A DNA stretch of 64,000 nucleotides from Capitulum mitella. Its lineage: Eukaryota; Arthropoda; Thecostraca; Pollicipedomorpha; Pollicipedidae. Within the stretch, counting starts at the first letter, position 1. Each line of letters opens with the position of its first letter. The notes beneath the pieces were generated by a model. The model had not been told where the DNA came from. It saw only the letters and a program-made list of their open reading frames with translations, and made no database searches. Positions 55,613 through 64,000 of the stretch are shown here, in pieces. Where the stretch lies: contig CP099840.1 in assembly GCA_030062745.1 (NCBI GenBank), forward strand, positions 35,157,101 through 35,221,100. The letters run 5' to 3'. The position numbers were made by a program, and so were the translations under genes.

Positions 55613-56424
55613 CTCCCCGCCCTTCCAGAGATCTCGAGATGCATTCGTCCATTGTTGATGGGATGAATGCCATTTAATATGTTTCAACGAGATCTCCAAT
55701 TCCGGACCCCAAAAATTCAAAAATTGCGAAAATAGGGCGTGGGGGCAAACAAACTCCAAAATTTGGGGATTTTTGAAAGGTCACTGCGGCCGTGTTTACC
55801 AACCAATTTTCATGGGAATAACACGGTTCAGCTTGGAATGTCCAAGTCTTTTATATACCGAAAGCTGAAATTTAAAAAAGAAAACCATAGGCAGTTCCAG
55901 GGAGGGCAAGAAGGGTGATTTTTGAAATAAGAAATTTCCTTTTGTTTTTGTTTGTTTTGGGTGATATAAACATCAGATGTACAACTAGCAAGCCAGTTTA
56001 AGTTTATATGTAGCGCAAAGGTGGATCCAGGTAAACAAAATTGGGAGGGCACCATAAGCACAATAGTGTGCTCCCCCATTTTTTCAGTACCTGGGTGTGC
56101 GTTCGCCTGAAAATGTGTGTGCATACGCATTGTTTAGGATGTGTATGACTATATAAATGAGTCAGTGATCTTTATTTCTACTCAGAATGTCACGATAGTG
56201 AACGGCACAACTTTGCAGCTTCACGCACAGCACATTACCGCCGAAAACGGGGGCTTGGAACCGCCTCTGCGGGACCGATTTTTTTTTTTAAATGTTGACA
56301 AAACACGTGCGTATGAATTCCATGAAATGCCAAAAAATCTTGCGGCGCTGCGGCAAACAGTGTGGGAGCGACAAGCAAAAAGACACGGGTAGCACAATCT
56401 GCCCCCCACAGGGAATAGGGTTAA
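55612..56424. repeat. Fragment related to the piggyBac-like family
   Basis: Ends in CAGGGAATAGGGTTAA at about 56,410-56,424, the same terminus as the family at 53,188 and 61,016, and contains the CCAGAGATCTCGAGATG block that resembles the other end. It lies inside the 3.7-kb hAT and could be a second nested insertion. Confidence 0.5.
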
Positions 56425-58662
56425 ATGAAGTATTTTAACCCGTCTCCGGCCGGACTCAGAATACCCTTTGCCCGGCCGGAGGGGGAGTGCGGATTTCCGC
56501 TCCTCCCAGGATCTCGGCTCCCATATATCGCGCGGAAAAAGGAAAACACCGGCGGAAAGGTTTTGTCAAACCGAGACGAAAATATTCAAGAGTTTTGACC
56601 TCAGGTCAATTTTGAGGCCATCAGACGCCATGAAAGGTCAAAACACGTCCTTGGAATTAGGTAAATAGACACAATACCTTGTCCCTGAAAAGCTGGACTT
56701 AAGCGACATATACTGAACCGTAAGACAATAGCGAGTTCATTGATATCAATTTTGGCCTTTCACAGGGGTCAGGTCAGGTCACGTCATCGTTCCAAAATGT
56801 TCCACTTGTGAACGACCAACATCCTCCGTTGCATCTTACTTATGACCATGTTTTTTATAGCTAATTTGTCTTTTCAAGGGTGCTGAAGAGGTACTAAAGC
56901 ACCTTTTTTAGTCTTTTATTTCACAATAATAAGATCCATATCAGTCATGTATTTTTGAGTCCTTCGTCGTTTGGTATTAAAAAAACGTCAGGGGTATCAG
57001 GAATCTTACCTCCACGCACGCGCACGTACACAAACTAATACACACACATAATTTCAAAACAAAACAAGAAGTTCGCGAGACCGAAACGAGCTCTGAACGG
57101 AGACCATTATGTTCAGGGCGGATACTTCGAGAGGCATTGTTGATCAAACCCAGTCGATAGATGTCCGCTGTTTGTCGCATTTTGCATGCGTCCGCTCCAG
57201 CGCCGGTTGTTCCCGCTCCGTCGGCGCCGCGGGCAATGAACAGGAATTCGTTGGTTTGAACATTGTGGCTAACACAGTGGAACCGCCGCGGCTGTTGTCC
57301 CGGCGCCGCCGACTCTACAACGGCTGGTGAGGGCAGTGGGCAGCTAGCGGAGTATTTGGGGTAAGCGCTTTTTGTTTCTTCCCTTTGTATATGGAATGCG
57401 TTTTACAACCACAAAGCAGCATAAAAGACTTAAAACCCGCGTTCGCTTGGTTTTCACTGCATTTAAAAAAGAAACGGAATAACGGAGTAACGGTAACTTG
57501 CGTTACTTTTTAAGGCAGAGTAACGGAGTAACGAGTAACGGACTGGTTTTTTTGAGTAACGTAGTAACGAGTAACGAAGTTACATTTTTTAGTAACGATG
57601 CCCACCTATGGAAACTTGATACACAAGTAGAGGGCACCTTTTTACGTCATGTGTATTCCGGGTTTGGCATTTGCAAAAACAGCGCAAAAAATATAAAGTT
57701 TTAAGTTGTATCTTAAAAACGCTGTTTTTGACAGACGTTTTCCTTTTCCCTAAACATGGTCAAAATGACCTGAGGTGCCTCCCAAAAACGTTGCCTGGCT
57801 CCGCCCCTGAGCAAAATTTTGCCACGGCACGTAGAAAGAATAGCTAGGAAAAGTCGCCAAGTTTCGTGAAGCTGCGTCAAAAAGCCTGGAATTGACAAGC
57901 AAAAAACCCGAGGAGGGCGAATTCAGCCCCCCTGCCGGGAATAGGGTTAAGCACTTTTACTGCTGCGCGTTTTTAGTACTTCCATTTAGTACAGCTCCTT
58001 CGTTGAACTAGCCTCCAGTTTTTGGTCCCTGCTTTCAAATTGGTATTCGTACAAGTAAAGTTTAAGGAGTAACTAGCCGAACGATGAGGTACAAACCCCA
58101 TAAAGTAAATGGGCCGGCCCATGTGTTGCTGTAGCCTCGTAACAAACATGGACAATGGGCCGGAGTCGGCTGGAACACAGCAAAAAAGCCATGGCTATGG
58201 TTTTCGAATGCTGTTTATCAGTCCTAACCCAAAAGAAGGTAACATCGGGATATAAACAGTCTCACCCGGGAGCGTCAGGCAGTGGTGCAACGAATCTCGC
58301 CGAAAATGTTCCAACACCCGTCCAACAGATGAACGGAGGTATACGCAAAACTTCATGGTCCAACGTTGAGAAAGTGCCGAGAAAAACGCGGACAATCGGA
58401 CGCTCAAAGGTCGGAACTGTCACAGCCCTTCTAACGGAGCCACGTGAGAAAAAGGGTGGCATGGTTAGAAAGACTCAGTCATCCCTAGTTAACGGCGGAT
58501 TACAATCAGCACGTGGGCATATATTACAGTTGTTGGATTCTGGCTGGATTGAGCTGGATGACAGTGTCATACGACCGGATGTTTACTGGACACCATGCAG
58601 TTTCCGGAAAGACGCAGGACTTGACAGCCAAAGGAAGCATGAAACGTACGGTCCACTTCCCA

Positions 58663-58668
58663 TTTATT
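58663..58668 (-). terminator. Polyadenylation signal of the mucin-like gene
   Basis: AATAAA on the minus strand, about 87 bases after the stop codon, a plausible distance for a short 3' UTR. Confidence 0.55.
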
Positions 58669-58754
58669 ATTAAGGATATAAATATACAAAAATACGGCCG
58701 GGACAGACAGGGCAATCTGGGACATCACAGTAATGACACTTGTCAGCCACACGG

Positions 58755-60716
58755 CTACGAACACTCGCCGTTGCTGACGTTAACAGATGAGTTCGCAGAC
58801 CCCACCCCGGAGCTGTCCAGCTCCTCCATATCCAGCGAGACGGACGGCGCGTTGGTGGCGCCCACGCCCATGAATGCGCGGTACGTCGGCGGCGGCGAGT
58901 CGAACGACTCGTCCCGTCGGAGCGTGACCGCATCGACGCCGGCCCGAGCGTCGGTCGTCGGAAGCGCCGGCGGGGCGGGCTTGGCCCAGGGGGACGTCCC
59001 GGCCGGACCCGACATGTTGGCCGTGCCGCGGCGGCGACGGCGGTAAACCACGCAGCTCAACACGGTCAGAAACACTACCACGGCCACCGCCAGTCCGGCC
59101 CAACGCCCTGCGACTGTGGCGCCGGGAGCAGCCACTCCGCCTATGGTGTCATTCACCGGAAATGTTGCATTTGCGGAGGGCGGCAAGATCAGAGTGACGG
59201 CGGTTGACGTGCCATCCCACAAAGTTCCCTTGTCTTTCACGGCCTGTGCAGATCTCGTCACGCCCGGATCAGTTGGCGGAGAAAAGGTACTTGATGGGTT
59301 GTCTGATGTTTCGTAGGCGAGCACGGGCTTGGACCCTCCTTCGTCTCCCATGGCCTGTGCGGATTCAGTCACTTCTAGATCAGGTGACGGAGAGAGGGCG
59401 CCTAGCTGACTGCCTGCTGATTTGGAGCCAGAAACGAACGTAGTCCCTCTTTCGTTTTCCATGGCCTGCACAGATTCGGTCACTTTCGGGTCAGGTGACG
59501 GAAAAAGGACGTCTGCACGGGTCGCTGACGACTCCGAGTCAGACACAAACGTAGCCCCTCTTTCATCTTCCCGAGCGTGTCCAGATGCAGTCACTTCCGG
59601 ATCAAGTGACGGGGATAGGGCATCTACTGGGGTTCTTGACGTCTCAAAGTCAGGCGCGGGCACAGCCCCTCCGTCGTCTTCCATGGCCTGTGCAGATCTG
59701 GTCACTCCCGGACCAGGTGACGGGAAGAGGGCGCCTGCTGGGGTGGCTGATGACTCAGAGCCAGGTACGGTCTTAGGCTTTCCTTCGTCTTCCATGGTCT
59801 GCAGAAATTTGGTAACTCCCGTATCGGATAACGGAGAGGTGGCACCTGGCGAATCGTTTGATGTCTCAGGTATGGTGTTAACGCTTGATTCGTCTGCCAG
59901 AGTCTGAACCGTTTCGGTCACGGCTAAATCCGACGCCGCGGTCGTGTCTGAAAATGTATCTGCCCGTTTCACATCTTCCGAATGGTTTGACATGCAGAGT
60001 ACAGCATATTGAACATCGTTACTCAATGAGACTGTTGTGCAGTTGACATTATTTTCATTCCTCATGCGATCCTTTTGTTTCAGACCATTGGGAGCATGTT
60101 TACCAGTGGTTTCTGAAAAGAAACTAGAAATGTCTGGCGATGCTGAGGACGTGGCATTCTGACCGGACTTCTGGACGTCGACGCCCGTGGTTCCCGTAGT
60201 GTACTGCATACTAACAGCTTCATGCCATAAAATACGAGAACCATTCACTTTGCCTTCGGTTTCTTCGCTAATAGCATCTGGACTTCTCACGCCACCTGCG
60301 GCAATGACAATCTCCCTCGAGACAGAATCCGCAGCATCAGACTCTGGATAAATCAGAATTTCCTGGTCTGCCGTCACCCCGTCCTCGGCCGCGCCGCTGT
60401 CGTACCGCTCTCGGTCCGAGCCAGGCTGTGGGGTCTTCGGGCGCGGCCTCAGGGCGTCCGACTGCGAGGCGGCAGCAGCGGGCCGGGCACGCGCCGGAGT
60501 ACCCAGCACAGCAGGGGCCACGACGACAGACAACGTGCTGGCCGAGTTCTCGTCAGTTCTCCTAAGAGGTGCGCTGGTGTTCAATGAAGGCGATCCTCTC
60601 ATCTGCACTGACGCACTAAGAGCACTAATTGTGCGCTGAGGGACTGGCGCTGAACAAACGGTATGCACTGAGGCAAACACCAGCATAACAATTGCTAGGA
60701 TGATTTCAGCAGCCAT
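58755..60716 (-). CDS. Mucin-like single-pass membrane protein with 37-residue repeats and PPTY tail
   Basis: A 653-residue uninterrupted frame. The start is placed at 60,714-60,716 because it opens a clear signal peptide (hydrophobic core IILAIVMLVFASVHTV, cleavage near CSA-PVPQ) and lies one base after a good 3' splice site (CTGCGTTACAG); 35 upstream in-frame codons are then intron. The ectodomain is rich in Ser, Thr, Pro, Asp and Glu and contains about six 37-residue repeats with the core SPxPxVTxSxQAMEDE. One helix at about 539-558 (WAGLAVAVVVFLTVLSCVVY) is followed by RRRRR and a 95-residue tail with SPPPTYRAF, a PPxY motif that normally binds WW domains such as those of Nedd4-type ubiquitin ligases. 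No close family is recognised. A broken copy of its 5' part lies at 17,966-18,096. An adhesion or surface receptor role is inference. Confidence 0.82.
   Translation of the reverse strand: MAAEIILAIVMLVFASVHTVCSAPVPQRTISALSASVQMRGSPSLNTSAPLRRTDENSASTLSVVVAPAVLGTPARARPAAAASQSDALRPRPKTPQPGSDRERYDSGAAEDGVTADQEILIYPESDAADSVSREIVIAAGGVRSPDAISEETEGKVNGSRILWHEAVSMQYTTGTTGVDVQKSGQNATSSASPDISSFFSETTGKHAPNGLKQKDRMRNENNVNCTTVSLSNDVQYAVLCMSNHSEDVKRADTFSDTTAASDLAVTETVQTLADESSVNTIPETSNDSPGATSPLSDTGVTKFLQTMEDEGKPKTVPGSESSATPAGALFPSPGPGVTRSAQAMEDDGGAVPAPDFETSRTPVDALSPSLDPEVTASGHAREDERGATFVSDSESSATRADVLFPSPDPKVTESVQAMENERGTTFVSGSKSAGSQLGALSPSPDLEVTESAQAMGDEGGSKPVLAYETSDNPSSTFSPPTDPGVTRSAQAVKDKGTLWDGTSTAVTLILPPSANATFPVNDTIGGVAAPGATVAGRWAGLAVAVVVFLTVLSCVVYRRRRRGTANMSGPAGTSPWAKPAPPALPTTDARAGVDAVTLRRDESFDSPPPTYRAFMGVGATNAPSVSLDMEELDSSGVGSANSSVNVSNGECS
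59225..59890 (-). repeat. Six coding repeats of about 111 bp
   Basis: These repeats encode the 37-residue units of the mucin-like protein. Each unit includes a version of GACTGRGTCACCTG.../ATGGCCTGTGC (gene strand in inverse) and keeps the frame because 111 is divisible by three. Confidence 0.85.
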
Positions 60717-61015
60717 TCTGTAACGCAGAGAAAAAACGGCATTAGTTGCATGTAGTAACCGTTTGCAGAATCGCAAAATTATGAACTTGCACGACAGTCC
60801 ATTTTTATGAAAACCTTGCACGTTTCTTTACATCGTGGCAGACAACATTAAGTGGTCGTATAATGGAACCCGCTAACAAGGAAATGGAAGCGTTTGACGT
60901 ACATGGATCGAGTGTCTAAGTGTTTGGTACCGATCAAGGAATATTTTGCCACTGCAACCTTCTTTTCATTTTGTTCGGTAGTTTCGGTAAGTTTCGTCGT
61001 TTGAGCATGCCACTT
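60717..61015. promoter_or_regulatory. Upstream region of the mucin-like gene
   Basis: The acceptor-like TTACAG at 60,718-60,723 implies a noncoding first exon further upstream that could not be located. No promoter element is called. Confidence 0.35.
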
Positions 61016-62460
61016 TTAACCCTATTCCCTGCAGAGCGGGGGTGAACCGCCCCCTCGTTTTTTTTTTGCTCGCCAATTCCAGGGCTTTTGACGCAGCTTC
61101 ACAAACCTGGTCACTTTTCCTACCAATTCTTCGTACGTACTGTGACAAAGTTTCGTACTTGCTCAGGGGCAGAGCCAGGCAATGTTTTTAGAAGGCACCT
61201 CAGACCATTCTTGGCCCTGTTGAAGGGAACATGAGAATGGCTGCCAAAAAAGGCGTTTTTAAGATAGAACTTAAAACTTCATATGCTTGTATATGTCAAT
61301 AGTTAGGAAAGCATGCAAATATAATTTCGCTAATCTGAGGTCATTTCAAAAGGTCATGTCAAGGTCAAAAGCCGAATTCTGGTTTCCTAGTATTTCATAG
61401 TATTCATACATAGGTTTCATATCATTCATAGTAATAATTTTGACGTTATTTTGCAAATGCCAAACCCGGAATATATATGACATAAAAGGGTGCCCTTTAC
61501 TTGTGTACCAAGTTTCACGTTCATATCAGGTTGGGTCGGGGAGCGATGACCTAAGATGTCAGTGCGCGTACCCTATATCACGACAGTCGTAAAATGGGAC
61601 TTAAAAAAAAACAGAGCAAATCCAAATGACTAGAAACGTTTGCAAACAACATGGAATACATTCAAGATCGTTCCATGTGACTCTAAGGTCTTTGGACGTC
61701 ATCTGAGTTGAGGGACGTAGCCAAGGGGGGCCATGTGGGCCATGCCCCCCTGAGCCAAGCGGTCTGCACTAGATACATAGCGGTTTCGCATGAATACGTA
61801 ATAGTAATCACATATACCTTGCAAAAACAAACATTATATGTTTTCCTGTGCATTAAATATGAGATGAATTGCATAAAATTGCTGCTTTTTCTTGCAACTT
61901 TCCTCATACGCCTGTGGCATATCACAAAATTTGACATTTGGCCCCCCCCCCCGAGGGAAATCCTGGCAACGTGCCTGTCTGGGGTCAAAGGTCGCAAGTT
62001 GACCCGATGAACATGTGACCATGACAGTTTCCCCTTTTTTCATGTCCCTGGCACTGCACATGCTAACATTGTATAATGTAATATGATTTGTACTTCTTCA
62101 TCATAACACGACTAGCAAAAGCTAAAAAAGTGTTCTTAACTTTTTTGTTAGTCCAGTGTTTAGAAAACTAATCCTCCCATTTTCGTAACCCCGTGAACGC
62201 TCGTGAATTTTCTCAACATTTCACACTTATGGACCAGTGGTAAGAGTCCCATCTATAAGCTCTAATTCATGTCAATGTCATCAAAATTGGTCCATAAACA
62301 GCAGGGCTATAAGAAGTCCAAAAATGCCCTCTATTTTGAACTTTTGCCCCCAGCCCCCTTATCCATCCCTTTCAAGATTTTAAAAACTTCTTTCTATAAC
62401 AATGCAGTTCACGTCATGGCAAATCGATTGCCGTTTATTGCGATGAAATCGGATGTCTAG
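61016..62460. mobile_element. piggyBac-like family copy, interrupted by a hAT MITE
   Basis: Begins TTAACCCTATTCCCTGCAGAG at 61,016 and runs in inverse orientation to the element at 53,188-57,946: for example, the block with GTACCAAGTTTCACGTTCAT near 61,507 and the AAGTCCAAAAATGCCCTCTA block near 62,315. The far end fades near 62,460 without a clear terminal repeat. About 268 bp of the interior is the MITE at 61,710-61,977. Confidence 0.72.
61710..61977. mobile_element. 268-bp hAT MITE (family 1, copy 2)
   Basis: Same family and orientation as 32,701-32,957, with shared blocks such as AGCCAAGCGGTCTGCACTAG and GCATGAATACGTAATAGT. Imperfect flanks TCTGAGTT (61,702-61,709) and TCTGGGGT (61,978-61,985). 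Confidence 0.82.
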
Positions 62461-63130
62461 TTCATAGTACATGGTGTACGCTTTAGGGCATCCATTCCTC
62501 AGCTTATGGTGTAAACGTTTCCCTCTCCGTTGCCATGGTAACGAGTTACGATGTCATACCTGGGTCCATGCCAGCCATTTTCACGCAGCAGTTATGTCAG
62601 TTGACAACGGTCTCATTTTGATCACTGCGATAAGTTTGGGGTGCAATATAACATATATCAATTGACTTCAAATTCATGTTCCGTAAGGCTTGGAAAAGTA
62701 CATATACTTGGCATGGTTATACCCACTGCCAGGGTTATGGGCGTGTAAACTAAGGGCTTTTAATTTGCTATATCGTTCCTTATAGGGTCTTTCACCAATT
62801 ATTATTTAATATCCCTGACATGCAAACCCAACCTCTCCTGCCATAAAGGTTTCCCAGTCGTCATCCCCAAATGGTCATGTCAGGTCACTCACCTTGCATG
62901 ACCTACAAAAGGTCACTGCAGGTCAAGAGACGTCCAAAACATCTCCAGACCTGTTACGCACAAGCCATGGCTTGTTGTTGAGCAAACTATGGGTCAGTTT
63001 GTACAAAAGTGTACGAAAAGGAGCAAAAAGTCGTTTAAATTTGAGTATGGAGTTATATCACCCTGAGCGTTGAGAAAGGCGAGGCGTGAGAAATGGATCA
63101 ACACATCATAAAAATCATAAGACCTTTAAT
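62461..63130. other. Intergenic, no clear gene
   Basis: Contains AGGTCA-rich stretches similar to those in other repeats of this window; no reading frame or RNA gene is supported. Confidence 0.45.
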
Positions 63131-64000
63131 CAGAGGTGTAGCCAGGGGAAACATAGGCCCCCTGCTCCCCCCCCCCCGTCAGGTCTGAAGGGGTAGGTCA
63201 CGACGAGCCGAATGCAAGGAAACAGGACAATAACGGCGTCTGAGGAGGGCATGGACGGGCCCATTCCGACTAAAGGATTTTACTCCAGAGGGGCATGGGG
63301 TCCCTTCAGGAAGGGTCTGAGGTTCAGACTGTGTCCATCAGGGGCCCCTGATGTTGAAATCATACAGAAAACGGCCCCATATTGCTCAAGGGATCCCAAA
63401 AACGACAAGCCGCCAGGTGACCTTCTTAAGGAGGTAGGGAACCATGGGTTTTCGTGAGGGAGGCAGCGACTTTCAGGGGACCCTTCTAGCCCTCCAAGAG
63501 ACCCACCTCAAAGGGGACCGTTCTGGGAAAACCAGGATGGACTCCTTAACGCGTTTTTTGGCACAAAGGGTCCCTAAGGCCAAGGGCCAAAAGGGGACCT
63601 TCCTGAGGAGCCGGAGGATCCTGGAGACCCTGGCCCGCGATGGAAATCATATACGAGGGTCATTCAGCAGACAGGAGCCCCAAGGGCGATGCCCCCAAGG
63701 GGCCCATTTCAGAGGGGCTCATCACGCAGAGCTGAGGTTCATCCCAGGCCCCCGCTGACAGAGATGGATACAAAGGGGAACGATGGGTGGTCGACCCACT
63801 GAGGCCCGACAGGAGCTCCGAGGAGGCCTTCTCAGGTTGCTGAGGGACCCCGCAGGGAAGGACCCGCAAGGTCAGATTGTGTCCAGAGGGGGCCTCTGAT
63901 GCTGAGATCATGCAGTGAAATGGCCCTGTTATACTAAAAGGGCCCCCAAAACGGCGATCAACCAGGAGTCCTACTTAAAAAAGGCAGGCACACTGGAATT
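63131..64000. mobile_element. Left part of a hAT-type element with internal tandem repeats (runs off the window)
   Basis: CAGAGGTGTAGCCAGGGGAA resembles the ends of the elements at 30,846 and 45,071, and is followed by a poly-C run and GC-rich repeats. A longer period of about 550 bp is visible: the block at 63,310-63,440 (GTGTCCATCAGGGGCCCCTG, TGAAATCATACAGAAAACGG) recurs at 63,870-63,990. The right end lies outside the window. Confidence 0.55.

Larger units (their letters stand above)
53940..57610. mobile_element. hAT transposon (3,671 bp) nested in the piggyBac-like element
   Basis: The ends are CATAGGTGGGCA and TGCCCACCTATG, a perfect 12-bp inverted repeat, flanked by the perfect 8-bp duplication GAAACTTG at 53,932-53,939 and 57,611-57,618. 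Both termini hold many copies of GTAACGGAGTAACG in direct and inverted form, as expected for subterminal transposase-binding repeats. The element includes a BED-finger relic at 54,655-54,920 but no recognisable catalytic domain, and it carries further insertions between 55,050 and 56,425. Confidence 0.93.
53188..57946. mobile_element. piggyBac-like non-autonomous element (1,080 bp) split by a hAT
   Basis: Perfect 12-bp inverted ends CCCTATTCCCGG (53,188-53,199) and CCGGGAATAGGG (57,935-57,946). The right flank is TTAA (57,947-57,950) and the left flank TCAA (53,184-53,187), consistent with a TTAA target and one substitution. A TTAA target with ends starting CCC is characteristic of piggyBac elements. 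Removing the hAT at 53,940-57,610 and one target copy leaves 1,080 bp without a transposase. It is inserted in, or directly after, the reverse transcriptase remnant. Confidence 0.82.

Noticed and set aside
58155..58673. 172-codon plus-strand frame
   Set aside because: It runs opposite to the 3' end of the mucin-like gene, has no recognised motif and no upstream signal; a coincidence is more likely.

Overview
This window reads as nuclear DNA of a multicellular animal. It has split genes with GT-AG introns, 3' splice sites with pyrimidine tracts, dense DNA transposons with 8-bp target duplications, CR1/Jockey-like non-LTR reverse transcriptase remains, and many micro- and minisatellites. The proteins encoded (a membrane-anchored JmjC-type oxygenase with an EF-hand, and a mucin-like receptor with a PPxY tail) fit an invertebrate. 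The species cannot be fixed from the sequence; cephalochordates and large-genome chelicerates are both compatible. Nothing bacterial, viral or CRISPR-like was found.

Layout. Three real genes were found, all on the minus strand. Gene A (1,244-14,542) and gene B (34,937-46,765) are tandem paralogues. Each was rebuilt by hand from seven coding exons with matching intron phases, giving proteins of 447 and 445 residues. Both keep an N-terminal membrane anchor, the iron-binding H-x-D...H triad of cupin-8/JmjC 2-oxoglutarate oxygenases and one canonical C-terminal EF-hand loop. Flanks are duplicated too: 100-900 matches 34,030-34,700, and 19.4-21.2 kb matches 50.3-51.7 kb. About 18-21 kb was therefore copied as a block, then changed by insertions and local gene conversion. 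The third gene (58,755-60,716) encodes a signal peptide, six 37-residue S/T/P/E/D-rich repeats, one membrane helix and a basic tail with a PPTY motif. A broken copy of its first part lies at 17,966-18,096, between gene A and its duplicated upstream flank.

The rest is mostly mobile DNA and repeats. Elements with defined ends are: a 2.0-kb hAT (23,371-25,396) with a 166-bp hAT MITE inside; a 1.08-kb piggyBac-like element (53,188-57,946) split by a 3.7-kb hAT (53,940-57,610) that carries a decayed BED finger; hAT-type MITEs at 32,701-32,957, 61,710-61,977 and 51,712-51,846; and a group of about 1-kb elements with related ends and internal GC-rich repeats (30,846-31,911, 45,071-45,983, and 63,131 onward). 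An inverted repeat spans 21.56-26.35 kb.

The most unusual feature is a minisatellite next to exon 3 in both oxygenase genes. Its 52-bp unit contains the 3' splice site and the first bases of the exon, so each gene carries six or seven acceptor-like copies in tandem.
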